From Rhizobacter sp. (GTDB taxonomy: Bacteria > Pseudomonadota > Gammaproteobacteria > Burkholderiales > Burkholderiaceae_C): a DNA stretch of 54,822 nt. A model generated the notes under the pieces. It had not been told where the DNA came from. It saw only the letters and a program-made list of their open reading frames with translations, and did not search any database. The stretch lies in the NCBI GenBank assembly GCA_025359585.1, contig JANYFX010000435.1, forward strand, positions 1-54,822, read 5' to 3'. Below are positions 7,790 to 17,254 of the stretch, piece after piece (the first letter of the stretch is position 1; every line of letters begins with the position of its first letter). The position numbers and the translations under genes were made by a program.

Positions 7790-9511
7790 TCACTCCGGCT
7801 CGGAGCAGAACGTGTCGTCGGCGACGACACATTCAGAATCGACCCGCGCCGCGCCGCCGATGCCGCGCGTGAGCAGCCCGCTGCTCCGCAGCTTCGCGGC
7901 CTCGACGTGCGGCAGCATCAGCCACATCTGCCCGCGCTGTCGGGTGCGCATGGCCTGGCGCCCGGCGTCGTTGCCCGAGCCCCAGAAAAAGTCGGCGCGA
8001 ATGGCACCGCGAATCGCGCCCCCCGTGTCTTGCGCGACCACCAGCCGCTGCAGCGGCAGGGACGACCCGGCAGGCGTGGGCGCCGCCATGTAGACCGGAT
8101 AACCGAGCGGCGTGACACGCGGATCGACGGCGATAGAGCGCCCGGCCGTCAGCGGCACACCGAGCGCGCCGACCGGGCCGCGCGTTGGCGACTGGTCGGG
8201 CGCCACACGAAAGAACACGTAGCTCGGGTCGCTGCCGAGCGCGGCATTGCGGGGCGAACCCGGCACCGAGGATTTGGCGGGCGCCGTCGACGGCGCGGCC
8301 GCCTTGGGCGCCGGCTTGCGCTGCGCACCGCTGAGCAGTTGCTCGACCAGCGCATCCGAGGCCGCGCCGCTGGCGGCGGGTTTCGCGGCCGGCTGCTTCA
8401 AGCCGCGCGTGGTCACGCCCTCGGCAGCGCTGTCGGCTTCGGGCACCGCCGCATCGGCATCGCTCGCCAGCTCGAAACTGTCGGCTTCTTCCGGGCCGGC
8501 CGCGATGCCGCGCGTGCGCACCCGGTCCGGCCCCTTCGCCATCAGTTGCACCGGCTTGAACGGGTGGCCGTTCTGTTCGGCGTATTGCACGCGCAGCACG
8601 GTGCCGTCGCGCAGCCGGATGCGGCCCGAGCCCTGCACCTGCATCGCGTACAAGGCGAGCGCATCGTCCACGTAGGCGACCACCGGCGCGTCGAGGCGGC
8701 CCCCGCCCTCGATCTCTGCGCGCGTGCGGTACGGCAAGGCGCGCTCGCCGACCAGTTGAACGCGCCAGTTGCGGTCGCGCGTGTCGAGCTCGAAGCGGGT
8801 CGTGTCGAGCGCGTAGCTGCCGGGCTGGCGACCGGCAACGACGTTGAGGATTTGCCCGGTCTTCACGACGAACACGGTGGCGCGGCGTTGCGCTGCAGGA
8901 ATGGCCTTCCAGTCGAGCGTGTACAGGTCGTTGGGCGTGGCGTAGACGGGCACGGTGAACGCGCCTTCGGCGCGCAGGCTGCCGTTGATCAGCGGCTCGT
9001 AGTAGCCGGTCACGTCACCGTCGCGGCTGGCGTCGGCGTTCAAGATTCTGAACAGCGCGAACTCCTGTTCGAAGAAGCGCCGCAACTCGGCCGGGTTGCG
9101 GTTCAGGCGCGCCGCCCGGGCGCACAGTGGCTTCCAGGCTTCACGTTTGGCGAGGGCGAGGCACGAGGTCTGGAAGGCGTCCCACGCGGTGTCGAGATCG
9201 TCTTGGCCCCAGCCCGGCAACTCGGCGAAGCTGCTGGCCTTGAACAGCGCGTTGCGTGTCTTGACATCGATGCCGGCGGCCTCGGCGCGCGGCGACAGCG
9301 CGAGGTTCGTCGGCGTGTCGAGGGTGCGGGCCGGCGTGGCCGACGACGAAGCCGGCGTGGCGGTCGTGCCTGGGGGGGCGGGCGCGCCGGTGCCCGCCGG
9401 CGGTGCGGCACAGGCGCACAGCAAGGCCGCCAGGCCCGCCAGCGTGGCTTCGCGCCAGCGCAGCGTCGCGGCAGCGGCCCGGTGGAGAGGGGGCAATACG
9501 GGAGTCGTCAT
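7790..9511 (-). CDS. mltA: MltA-type lytic murein transglycosylase (long form)
   Basis: A 573-residue exported lytic transglycosylase that cleaves peptidoglycan to 1,6-anhydromuramyl products. The N-terminus carries a hydrophobic segment ending in LLCAC, a possible weak lipobox. The MltA barrel spans about 150-320 (DVTGYYEPLI, QGSGRIRL, AEQNGHPFKP). The 3D domain spans about 425-545 (SYVFFRV, SIAVDPRVTPLGYP, AQDTGGAIRG with catalytic Asp495). Between them, about 325-425 is an Ala/Pro/Lys-rich linker, longer than the short connection in usual MltA. It is divergent from tssJ by 185 bp and shares the T6SS promoter box. T6SS assembly needs local wall opening, so a link is plausible. Confidence 0.93.
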   Translation of the reverse strand: MTTPVLPPLHRAAAATLRWREATLAGLAALLCACAAPPAGTGAPAPPGTTATPASSSATPARTLDTPTNLALSPRAEAAGIDVKTRNALFKASSFAELPGWGQDDLDTAWDAFQTSCLALAKREAWKPLCARAARLNRNPAELRRFFEQEFALFRILNADASRDGDVTGYYEPLINGSLRAEGAFTVPVYATPNDLYTLDWKAIPAAQRRATVFVVKTGQILNVVAGRQPGSYALDTTRFELDTRDRNWRVQLVGERALPYRTRAEIEGGGRLDAPVVAYVDDALALYAMQVQGSGRIRLRDGTVLRVQYAEQNGHPFKPVQLMAKGPDRVRTRGIAAGPEEADSFELASDADAAVPEADSAAEGVTTRGLKQPAAKPAASGAASDALVEQLLSGAQRKPAPKAAAPSTAPAKSSVPGSPRNAALGSDPSYVFFRVAPDQSPTRGPVGALGVPLTAGRSIAVDPRVTPLGYPVYMAAPTPAGSSLPLQRLVVAQDTGGAIRGAIRADFFWGSGNDAGRQAMRTRQRGQMWLMLPHVEAAKLRSSGLLTRGIGGAARVDSECVVADDTFCSEPE

Positions 9512-9537
9512 GGCGTGGTCCGGGATCTCATGGGTTG

Positions 9538-9579
9538 ACCCTAGAGCCTAGTCTGCGCCACATCAACTGACCTTCGTCA
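9538..9579 (-). promoter_or_regulatory. Shared dyad-box promoter of mltA
   Basis: On the minus strand a symmetric dyad TGACGAAGGTCA (9568-9579; TGAC-N4-GTCA) is followed after exactly 24 nt by TAGGGT (9538-9543). Transcription would start near 9531, about 20 nt before the mltA ATG. The same spacing is seen before five other genes in this window. Read by eye. Confidence 0.6.
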
Positions 9580-9616
9580 GAACGGGCCTGCAGAGGGGCC
9601 GAGCCACGGGCCGGTG

Positions 9617-9658
9617 TTACCTAAGTCATGCCTCGGTCGGCCGGGCGCTCGTTATTCT
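9617..9658 (+). promoter_or_regulatory. Shared dyad-box promoter of tssJ operon
   Basis: TTACCTAAGTCA (9617-9628), 24 nt, then TATTCT (9653-9658) on the plus strand. The layout equals that of the mltA, tagH, vgrG, tssA and CHAT promoters. It would drive tssJ-K-L-M-tagF-ppkA with a leader of about 30 nt to ATG 9697. Confidence 0.62.
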
Positions 9659-9696
9659 CGATGAAGTTCGCCCGACCGGGCTTGTGGAGAAGACGC

Positions 9697-10200
9697 ATGC
9701 GCATGATTGCCGCTGTTGAAAGCGCCCGCCGGGTGCCGGTTCGTGTGCTGCAGGGGCTGGTGGTGGCTGCGGTGCTGTCGTTGGCAGGCTGCGCGGCGGG
9801 GCCACCCAAGCCGACCTCGGTCAAGGTCACGCTGCAAGCCTCGCCGACGGTGAACCCCGACGCGCGCAAGCGCGCTTCGCCGCTGGTCGTGCGCGTGTAC
9901 GAACTCAAGTCGTCGGCCGGGTTCGACGCTGCCGACTTCCTGTCTTTGTACGAACGTGACCAGGCCACGCTGGCCGCCGAGATGGTCGGCCGCGAAGAGT
10001 TCACGCTGCGCCCGGGCGAGAGCCGGCCGTGGGAAAAGATCGTCGGCCCCGAGGTGCGCTTCATCGGCGTGATGGCGGCCTACCGCGACATCGAACGGGC
10101 ACGCTGGAAGACGCTGATCCCGATCAAGCCGAACCTGAAGAACGTGATCACGATCCAGGCCGACGACATCACCATCTCCGGAACGGCGGTGACGCAATGA
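9697..10200 (+). CDS. tssJ: T6SS outer-membrane lipoprotein TssJ
   Basis: A 167-residue lipoprotein that anchors the T6SS membrane complex in the outer membrane and binds periplasmic TssM. It has a signal peptide with lipobox LAGC, then the transthyretin-like fold with ASPLVVRVYELKS, FLSLYERD, the LRPGESRPW strand and late VRFIGVMAAYRDIERARW, all typical of TssJ/VasD. ATG 9697 is chosen because GGAGAAGA precedes it; earlier in-frame ATGs at 9628 and 9661 would put extra charged residues before the signal and lie in or beside the promoter. It heads the plus-strand arm and overlaps tssK by 4 nt. Confidence 0.93.
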   Translation: MRMIAAVESARRVPVRVLQGLVVAAVLSLAGCAAGPPKPTSVKVTLQASPTVNPDARKRASPLVVRVYELKSSAGFDAADFLSLYERDQATLAAEMVGREEFTLRPGESRPWEKIVGPEVRFIGVMAAYRDIERARWKTLIPIKPNLKNVITIQADDITISGTAVTQ

Positions 10201-11531
10201 GCTGGCGCAGCCCGGTGGTCTGGTCGCAGGGCATGTTCCTGCAGCCGCACCACTTCCAGCAAGAGGCACGTTATGTTTCCCGGCTGGTCGACGCGCGGGC
10301 GCGCTGTGTGTCGCCCTATGCATGGGGCCTGGTCGAGCTGGTGCTCGACGACACGCTGCTCGCGCTCGGCCGGGTCGGCATCGCGCGGGCCTCGGGCGTG
10401 TTGCCCGACGGCACGCCCTTCGTCATTCCGCAGCTCGACGCGCCGCCCGCGCCGCTCGAGATCTCCGGCGATCTGAAGAGCGAACTCGTCTACCTGGCGC
10501 TGCCACTGAGCCGCGAGGGCGTTTCCGAAGTCGACTTCGGCGACACCAGCAGCCAGGACACCAGCCGCTTGGAGGCCCTTGAGGAACGCGTGCGCGACCA
10601 CACCAGCGCCTCCGACGAACCGGCAAGCATCCAGACCGGCCGGCTGAAGCTGCGCCTGGTTCGCGCCAAGGATCTGAGCGACGCATACACCGTGATCGGC
10701 GTGGCCGAAGTCAGCGAGCGCCGCAGCGACAAACAAGTGCTGCTCGACCGCAGCTACATTCCGCCGGCCGTGGTGCTCGACGCGACCGACTCGCTGGCCA
10801 GCAGCACCCGCCTGCTGCACGGCCTGATCAGCCAGCGTTCGCAGGCGCTGGCCGGGCGCATGGGGCAGCTCAGCAGTGGTGTCTCGGAGCTCGCCGACTT
10901 CATGATGCTGCAGGTGCTCAACCGCGCCGAGCCGCTGTTCCGCCAGCACGCCAGCGCGCCGAATTCACACCCGATGGCGCTGTACACCGATTGCCTGCAG
11001 CTCGCCGGCGAGTTGTCGACCTTCGCCTCGGCAGCGCGTCGGCCGCCCGAGTTCCCGCTGTACCGCCACGACGATCTGCGCGGCTGCTTCGCGCCGGTGA
11101 TCGGTGAGTTGCGCAAGATGCTCTCGGTGGTGCTGGAGCAGAACGCGATCCAGATCGAGCTGACCGAGCGCAACCACGGTGTGCGCACCGCCGTCGTGCC
11201 CGATCTGGAGCTGGTGCGCAACGGCGTGTTCATGCTTGCCGTCAACGCCCAGATGCCCCCCGAGCAACTGCGCCAGCGTTTCGTGGCGCAGACCAAGGTC
11301 GGCCCGGTCGACCGCATTCGTGACCTCGTCAACCTGGCACTGCCCGGCATCGGCCTGCAGGGCCAGCCGGTCGCGCCACGCCAGTTGCCCTACCACGCCG
11401 GGTTTTTCTATTTCGAGCTCGAACGTGGCAGCGACCTGTGGCGCCAGTTCGAGAAGAGCGGGAGCCTGGTGATCCACACCGCCGGTGACTTCCCCGGGCT
11501 CGAACTCGAGCTGTGGGCGATCCGCCAGTAG
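10197..11531 (+). CDS. tssK: T6SS baseplate subunit TssK
   Basis: A 444-residue baseplate protein linking the TssE-F-G-VgrG wedge to the TssL-M membrane complex, related to phage receptor-binding proteins. Diagnostic features are the N-terminal VVWSQGMFLQPHHFQQ, the central YIPPAVVLDA and LLHGLISQRS, and the C-terminal LPYHAGFFYFELE and LELELWAIR. Length is normal for the family. Its ATG overlaps the tssJ stop (ATGA). Confidence 0.96.
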   Translation: MSWRSPVVWSQGMFLQPHHFQQEARYVSRLVDARARCVSPYAWGLVELVLDDTLLALGRVGIARASGVLPDGTPFVIPQLDAPPAPLEISGDLKSELVYLALPLSREGVSEVDFGDTSSQDTSRLEALEERVRDHTSASDEPASIQTGRLKLRLVRAKDLSDAYTVIGVAEVSERRSDKQVLLDRSYIPPAVVLDATDSLASSTRLLHGLISQRSQALAGRMGQLSSGVSELADFMMLQVLNRAEPLFRQHASAPNSHPMALYTDCLQLAGELSTFASAARRPPEFPLYRHDDLRGCFAPVIGELRKMLSVVLEQNAIQIELTERNHGVRTAVVPDLELVRNGVFMLAVNAQMPPEQLRQRFVAQTKVGPVDRIRDLVNLALPGIGLQGQPVAPRQLPYHAGFFYFELERGSDLWRQFEKSGSLVIHTAGDFPGLELELWAIRQ

Positions 11532-11577
11532 GCCTTCGTTCGCCGCCGCGCTGCCGCCCGATCCCTGAGGTGTTGCC

Positions 11578-12906
11578 ATGAGTCCTGCCAATCCGAACGA
11601 CCCGTTCAGCGACCCGTTCGCCGCGGTCGAAAACCAGCGCACCTTCGTGATGCCGAACCCCGGCGCGCGCACGCCGGCCACACCGCAGCCGGGCGCGATG
11701 CCGGGCGCCGGCACGGCCGATGTGGTGGCCGACCTGGGCGTGGCCGACACCGGCCTGAATCCGCTGCTGGCCTTGGCCAACCCGCTGCTCGCGGTGGTGC
11801 CGCAGATCCGTTCGACGAGCCACTTGCCCGACCCCGGCGTGCTGAAGGAATCGCTCGCGCAAGGCCTGCGCGAGTTCGATGCAAAAGCACCGCAACAAGG
11901 CATAGCGCCAGAGCGTGTGATGGCCGCCCGCTACATTCTGTGCACGCTGCTCGACGAAGCCGCCGCCAGCACGCCCTGGGGCGGCTCGGGGGCGTGGGGC
12001 CGCTACAGCCTGCTGGCGATGTTCCACAACGAAACCGGCGGCGGCGAAAAAGTTTTTCAGCTGATGGCCAAGCTGGCCGAGAACCCGGCCGCCAACCGCG
12101 ACCTGCTGGAGCTGATCTACGCTGCGCTGTGCCTCGGTTTCCAGGGCCGCTACCGCGTTGTCGAAGGCGGGCTGGCGCAGCTCGAAGCAGTGCGTGACCG
12201 GCTCGCGCAAATCCTCAGGAAAGAGCGTGGTGCTTACGCCCAGCCACTGGCCGAACACTGGCGTGGCCAGACGCTCAAGCGTCGCCCGTTCCTGACATGG
12301 CTGCCGCTGTGGGTGACCGCCGCCGTGGCCGCCGCCGTGCTGCTCGGTTTGTACTTCGCGCTCTCGTTGTCGTTGGGCGGCGTGTCGGACCCGACCTTCG
12401 GGCAGATTCAGAGTCTGCGCCTGTTGCCACCCACACCCACCGTCGTGCAGCCCGCGCCCAAGCCACGCCTGGCGCAGTTTCTGGCGAGCGAGATCAAGGC
12501 CGGCCTGGTGGCGGTGCGCGACGACCTCGACCGCAGCGTCATCACGATCCGCGGCGACGGCCTGTTCGACCCCGGCAGCGCCAGCCTGAGCGACGACCGC
12601 GAGGCGCTGATGAAACGCATCGCCGAAGCGCTGGCGCAAGTGCAAGGGCAGATTCTCGTGACCGGCCACACCGACAACCAGCCGATCCGCTCGGTGCGTT
12701 TCCCGTCGAACTGGCATCTTTCCGAAGAGCGCGCGAAGGCGGTGCGTGCCATTCTGATTTCGCGTGGCGTGGCGCCGGCGCGCGTGGCCGCCGAAGGGCG
12801 CGCCGACGGCGAGCCGGTGGTCGCGAACGACACCCCGGCCAACCGCTCGATCAACCGGCGTGTCGAAGTGACACTGGTCGCGGCCCGAACGGGAGCGGGG
12901 TCATGA
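11578..12906 (+). CDS. tssL: T6SS inner-membrane protein TssL with OmpA domain
   Basis: A 442-residue DotU-like protein of the membrane complex. The cytoplasmic domain (about 55-230) has the RYILCTLLDEAAASTPWG and LLELIYAALCLGFQGRYR motifs. One membrane helix lies at about 238-262. A periplasmic OmpA/MotB peptidoglycan-binding domain follows (TGHTDNQP from residue 362; NRSINRRVEVTL near the end). The fused OmpA domain marks an evolved TssL that anchors itself to the wall. The first 50 residues are Pro/Ala-rich. It overlaps tssM by 4 nt. Confidence 0.96.
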   Translation: MSPANPNDPFSDPFAAVENQRTFVMPNPGARTPATPQPGAMPGAGTADVVADLGVADTGLNPLLALANPLLAVVPQIRSTSHLPDPGVLKESLAQGLREFDAKAPQQGIAPERVMAARYILCTLLDEAAASTPWGGSGAWGRYSLLAMFHNETGGGEKVFQLMAKLAENPAANRDLLELIYAALCLGFQGRYRVVEGGLAQLEAVRDRLAQILRKERGAYAQPLAEHWRGQTLKRRPFLTWLPLWVTAAVAAAVLLGLYFALSLSLGGVSDPTFGQIQSLRLLPPTPTVVQPAPKPRLAQFLASEIKAGLVAVRDDLDRSVITIRGDGLFDPGSASLSDDREALMKRIAEALAQVQGQILVTGHTDNQPIRSVRFPSNWHLSEERAKAVRAILISRGVAPARVAAEGRADGEPVVANDTPANRSINRRVEVTLVAARTGAGS

Positions 12907-15900
12907 TGAAGAAGCTGCTGGGGTGGATATTCAACGGCTGGGTGCTCGCGATCCTCGGGCTGCTGGCCATCTCGTTGCTGATCTGGATCGTCGGGCCGAT
13001 CATCGGCATCGGCGAGGCCCGGCCCCTCGAGAGCACGACCGTGCGCCTGGCCCTGATCGGCGCGATCGTGCTGCTCTACGTGCTGCAAAAGTTGTGGAGG
13101 GCGTGGAGCGCGCGCCGCACCAACAGCGCGGTCGTCAACCACATGCTCGCCGAGGCGCCCAAGGGCGGCACCGACGCCGCCAGCGCCGAGCTCGCGACCA
13201 TCAACGAGCGTTTCCAGAAAGCGCTGAGCACGCTCAAGCAGGCGCGCTTCGCGGGCAACCGCAGCCTGTGGTCGAGCGCGTCGGCGCGCGTCGGCCAGCG
13301 TTATCTGTACGAGCTGCCGTGGTACGTGATCATCGGCGCGCCGGGCTCGGGCAAGACCACCGCGCTGCTCAACTCCGGCCTCGAATTCCCGCTCGCCGCG
13401 AGCATGGGCGACGCGGCCGTGCGTGGCGTGGGCGGCACCCGCAATTGCGACTGGTGGTTCACCAACCAGGCCGTGTTGATCGACACCGCCGGCCGCTACA
13501 CCACCCAAGACAGCGACCGCGACACCGACCAGAAAGCCTGGACCGGCTTCCTCGGCATGATCAAGAAGAGCCGGCCGCGCCAGCCGGTCAACGGCGTGCT
13601 CGTCACGGTCTCGGTGCCCGACCTGCTGACGCGCACTGCCGCGCAGCGCGCCGAATACGCGGCCGCCGTGCGCACCCGCATCCAGGAACTGCACCAGCAC
13701 CTCGGCATCCGTTTCCCGATCTACCTGCTCGTCACCAAGACCGACCTGCTCGCCGGTTTCATGGACTACCTGGGCGACGCCGGCAAAGACGTGCGCCAAG
13801 ACCCGTGGGGCTTCACCTTCGCGCTCGACGCGCAGCAGCGCACCGACCCGAGCTCGCTGCCGCAAGAGTTCGACCTGCTGCAAGCGCGCCTCACCGACGG
13901 CCTGATCGACCGCCTGCAAAGCGAGCGCGACCCGGCGCGGCGCGCCCGCATCTACGCCTTCCCGCAGCAGTTCGCGGGGCTGCGAAATGTGCTCAAGGAG
14001 TTCGTTGACAAGGTGTTCTCGCCGTCGCAGTTCGAAGAGCGCCCGCTGCTGCGTGGTGTGTACTTCATCAGCGGCACGCAGGAAGGCACACCGATCGACC
14101 GTTTGCTCGGCACGATCGCGCGCAACTACCGGCTGGCGCGCACGCCGGTGCCGGCGAACCAGTCCAGTGGCAAGAGTTTTTTCCTGTCGCGCCTGCTGCA
14201 GGAAGTGGTGTTCAGCGAAGCCGAACTCGCTGGAACGAACCTGAAGTGGGAACGCCGGCGCTCGCTGCTCGCGGCCGGCGGTTATGCGCTGATCGGCGTG
14301 GTGTTCCTCGGCGCCGCCACCGCCTGGACGGTGAGCTACCTGAACAACCGCAAGTACGTGGCCGAGGTCAGCGCCAAGGTCGACAGCGTGCGCCAGCTGG
14401 TGCAGGCCACGCCCAACCGCGCTTCTTCCGACATCCAGATCCTGCTGCCGGCGCTGGCCGCCACCAAGGCGCTGGCGGTCGAAGAACAGGCCAGCGTACC
14501 TTGGTCGTTAGGCTTCGGCCTGTACCAGGGTCGCAAGCTCGACTCGGCCACGCAGCAGGTCTACAAACGCATGCTCGTCGATGCGGTGCAGCCGCGCATC
14601 GCGCTGCGGGTGGAAGAGCAGCTCAAGAACAGCTTCGACAACCCCGAAGCGCAGTACGAGGTGCTCAAGACCTATTTGATGCTGCAGGACCCGGAGCACT
14701 TCGACGCCCAGGTGCTCAGGCTCTACGTGATGACCGACTGGGAGCTGAACCTGCCGCGCGACGTGACGATCGAGCAGCGCGCCGCGCTCGAGTCGCACCT
14801 CGACGCGCTGCTGGCGCAAGGCGCCACCGTGTCGCCGCTGCCCGAAGACAAGGCCCTGGTCGCCCAGGTGCGCGCCAAGCTCGCTTCGGTGCCGCTGGCG
14901 CAGCGTGTCTACAACCGGATTCGCCGCGAAGGCGTGGGCGCCGAGATTCCCGAGTTCAGCATCGCCAAGGCGGCGGGCACGAGCGCGGCACTCGTGTTCA
15001 CGCGCGCCAGCGGCGCGCCGATCACGCGTGGCGTGCCGGGGCTGTTCACCTACGACGGGTACCACAAGGGCTTTCAGCCGGTGGTCGAAAAAACCACCAA
15101 GCAGTTGCGCGACGAAGAAGGCTGGGTGCTCGGCCTGCCCGAAGCGTCGCGCTCGGCCGTGTTGCGCGACCCGCTCGCGCTCGGCCGGCTCACCGACGAA
15201 GTGCGGCGCGCCTACCTGATCGACTACGCCAAGCAGTGGGAGGCCTACATCGCCGACATCCGCATGCTCCCGATGGGCAACCTGGCGCAGTCGGTGCAGA
15301 TGGCGCGCATTCTCTCGGCGCCCGACAACCCGCTCGGGCCGTTGATGCGCGCGCTCGTCAAGGAAACCACGCTGACGGCGGTCGAGTCGAAAAACGTGGT
15401 GGAGCAGGCCGGTGACAAGGCCAAGAGCACGATCCAGCAATCGCGCGAACAGCTGATTCGCATGCTGGGCGACAAGAACGCGCCTGCGGCAGCGCCGGTC
15501 GCACGCATCGAAAGCCTGGTGGACGACCGCTTCGAAGGCCTGCGCCAGCTCGTCAAACCCGGCGCCGCCGGTGGCCCGGCACCGATAGACGGCACCATCG
15601 CCCTGATCAACGAGGTCTACGCGCTTCTGAACGCGGCCGACACCGCCGTGAAAGGTGGCAATGCACCACCGCCGTCGGAAGTGCCGAACAAGGTCAAGGC
15701 CGAAGCGGCGCGGCTGCCCGAGCCGGTGCGTGGGCTGCTGAACACGCTCTCGGCCAGTGGCAGCACCGCGGCGATGGGTGCGGCGCGTGCCAACCTGAGC
15801 AGCTCGGTCAACTCGGGCATCGGCGAGTTCTGCCGCCAGGCGATCCAGGGCCGTTACCCGTTCTCGCGCAGCAGCAAGACCGACGTGACACAAGACGACT

Positions 15901-16493
15901 TCTCGCGGTTGTTTTCGCCCGGCGGCCTGTTCGACGAGTTCTTCCAGAAGAACCTCGCCGCGCTCGTCGACACCAACACGCGGCCGTGGAGCTTTCGCAC
16001 CCTCGGCGAAGGCACGATGGGCAAGGACACCGGCATGCTGGCGCAGTTCCAGCGCGCGCAGGTGATCCGCGACACCTTCTTCCGCTCGGGCGGCAAGGCG
16101 GCCGGCTTGCGGCTCGACTTCAAACCGCAGGAGATGGACGAGTCGATCACGCAGTTCACGCTCGACCTCGACGGCCAGCTCGTGAAGTACGCGCACGGCC
16201 CGCAGATTCCGACCGCCGTGCAGTGGCCTGGCCCGAAGGGCAGCACCCAGGTCCGGGTGCAGTTGCAGCCGGCGCTGGCGGGTGGCACGTCGGGGCTGGT
16301 GACCGAAGGGCCTTGGGCGCTGTTCCGCATGTTCGACCAGCTCAGCCTGGTGCAGTCGGGCGGGCCGGAGCGCTTCAAGGTCACCTTCAATGTGGACAAC
16401 CGCAAAGCCACGTTCGAGGTCACCGCGAGCAGTGTCGTGAACCCGTTCAAGCTGCCCGAACTCGCAGCGTTCGGCTGCCCTAACTCCATCTGA
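12903..16493 (+). CDS. tssM: T6SS membrane-complex protein TssM (IcmF)
   Basis: A 1196-residue inner-membrane protein that spans to the periplasm and contacts TssJ. Two N-terminal helices (about 10-33 and 49-60) precede a cytoplasmic NTPase domain with Walker A GAPGSGKT (145-152), VLIDTAGRY and LVTKTDLLAGF. A third helix (ALIGVVFLGAATAWTVSYL) leads to the large periplasmic part with the IcmF C-terminal domain. The intact Walker motifs suggest NTP binding. The frame is open far upstream, but ATG 12903, overlapping the tssL stop, gives the standard N-terminus. Confidence 0.96.
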   Translation: MMKKLLGWIFNGWVLAILGLLAISLLIWIVGPIIGIGEARPLESTTVRLALIGAIVLLYVLQKLWRAWSARRTNSAVVNHMLAEAPKGGTDAASAELATINERFQKALSTLKQARFAGNRSLWSSASARVGQRYLYELPWYVIIGAPGSGKTTALLNSGLEFPLAASMGDAAVRGVGGTRNCDWWFTNQAVLIDTAGRYTTQDSDRDTDQKAWTGFLGMIKKSRPRQPVNGVLVTVSVPDLLTRTAAQRAEYAAAVRTRIQELHQHLGIRFPIYLLVTKTDLLAGFMDYLGDAGKDVRQDPWGFTFALDAQQRTDPSSLPQEFDLLQARLTDGLIDRLQSERDPARRARIYAFPQQFAGLRNVLKEFVDKVFSPSQFEERPLLRGVYFISGTQEGTPIDRLLGTIARNYRLARTPVPANQSSGKSFFLSRLLQEVVFSEAELAGTNLKWERRRSLLAAGGYALIGVVFLGAATAWTVSYLNNRKYVAEVSAKVDSVRQLVQATPNRASSDIQILLPALAATKALAVEEQASVPWSLGFGLYQGRKLDSATQQVYKRMLVDAVQPRIALRVEEQLKNSFDNPEAQYEVLKTYLMLQDPEHFDAQVLRLYVMTDWELNLPRDVTIEQRAALESHLDALLAQGATVSPLPEDKALVAQVRAKLASVPLAQRVYNRIRREGVGAEIPEFSIAKAAGTSAALVFTRASGAPITRGVPGLFTYDGYHKGFQPVVEKTTKQLRDEEGWVLGLPEASRSAVLRDPLALGRLTDEVRRAYLIDYAKQWEAYIADIRMLPMGNLAQSVQMARILSAPDNPLGPLMRALVKETTLTAVESKNVVEQAGDKAKSTIQQSREQLIRMLGDKNAPAAAPVARIESLVDDRFEGLRQLVKPGAAGGPAPIDGTIALINEVYALLNAADTAVKGGNAPPPSEVPNKVKAEAARLPEPVRGLLNTLSASGSTAAMGAARANLSSSVNSGIGEFCRQAIQGRYPFSRSSKTDVTQDDFSRLFSPGGLFDEFFQKNLAALVDTNTRPWSFRTLGEGTMGKDTGMLAQFQRAQVIRDTFFRSGGKAAGLRLDFKPQEMDESITQFTLDLDGQLVKYAHGPQIPTAVQWPGPKGSTQVRVQLQPALAGGTSGLVTEGPWALFRMFDQLSLVQSGGPERFKVTFNVDNRKATFEVTASSVVNPFKLPELAAFGCPNSI

Positions 16494-16509
16494 GTGCGGT
16501 GGGTTGTCC

Positions 16510-17205
16510 GTGAATCAGCACCCCGGCATCGAGCCTGCCCCCGCCTGGTTCGGCAAGATCGCCTGCCTGGGCGACTTCGCCAGCCGCCGCCTGCCACAAG
16601 ACACCGCGCAGGTGTTCGACACCTGGCTCGCGCGCGGTGTCGAGTCCAGCCGCGCCCAGCTCGGCGACCGCTGGATGAACGTCTACCTGACGAGCCCGCT
16701 GTGGCGCTTTGCGCTCGCACCCGGTGTGCTCGATGCGCGCTGGTGGTTCGGCGTGCTGATGCCGAGCGTGGACAACGTCGGCCGCTACTTCCCGCTGCTG
16801 GTCACGCAGCCCTGCAACGAAGCGCCGCATGACGGCGATGGCCTGAACCAGCTCGAGCGCTGGTTTTCGCAGATCGCACGCGCCGCGCTCGGCACGCTGC
16901 AGCCGGGCGGCAGCCTGGAACAGTTCGAGACCGAGCTCGCCCAGACGCCGCGACTGGCGGCCGCCGCACCGGCTGCGCCGTGGGCTGCGGCACAATGGCC
17001 CGAACGCAGCCGCCACGAACTGGAGAGCGGCGTGACGCTGGCGCAATGCCTGAACGAGTTGGCGGTGGTCGAGAGCCTGCGGCGCTTTCGAGGTTGCTCG
17101 TTGTGGTGGTCGTTGCGCCCGGGCTCGGGCCCGAGCAGCCTGAGCACGGCGGTCGGTTTGCCCGGCGGCGACTCCTTCATTCACATGCTCGAAGGCACCT
17201 GGTGA
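16510..17205 (+). CDS. tagF: T6SS post-translational regulator TagF
   Basis: A 231-residue single-domain TagF (DUF2094 family). In Pseudomonas TagF represses T6SS assembly post-translationally, acting through Fha. Recognised by the N-terminal WFGKIACLGDFASRRLP, WMNVYLTSPLWRFAL, WWFGVLMPSVDNVGRYFPL and the late SLWWSLRPGS. GTG 16510 follows tssM by 16 bp; TTG 16504 is an alternative. Unlike some TagF proteins it is not fused to a PppA phosphatase; that gene is separate at 19860-20639. Confidence 0.9.
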   Translation: MNQHPGIEPAPAWFGKIACLGDFASRRLPQDTAQVFDTWLARGVESSRAQLGDRWMNVYLTSPLWRFALAPGVLDARWWFGVLMPSVDNVGRYFPLLVTQPCNEAPHDGDGLNQLERWFSQIARAALGTLQPGGSLEQFETELAQTPRLAAAAPAAPWAAAQWPERSRHELESGVTLAQCLNELAVVESLRRFRGCSLWWSLRPGSGPSSLSTAVGLPGGDSFIHMLEGTW

Positions 17206-17254
17206 AGACCCTTTTCTCTCAGCGCGCTGGCGCAGCACCCTCGGGAGAACGGCC

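Noticed and set aside
12297..12902. Upstream extension of tssM by about 200 codons
   Set aside because: It overlaps tssL in another frame and is Arg-rich; ATG 12903 gives the normal TssM N-terminus and the usual 4-nt overlap.
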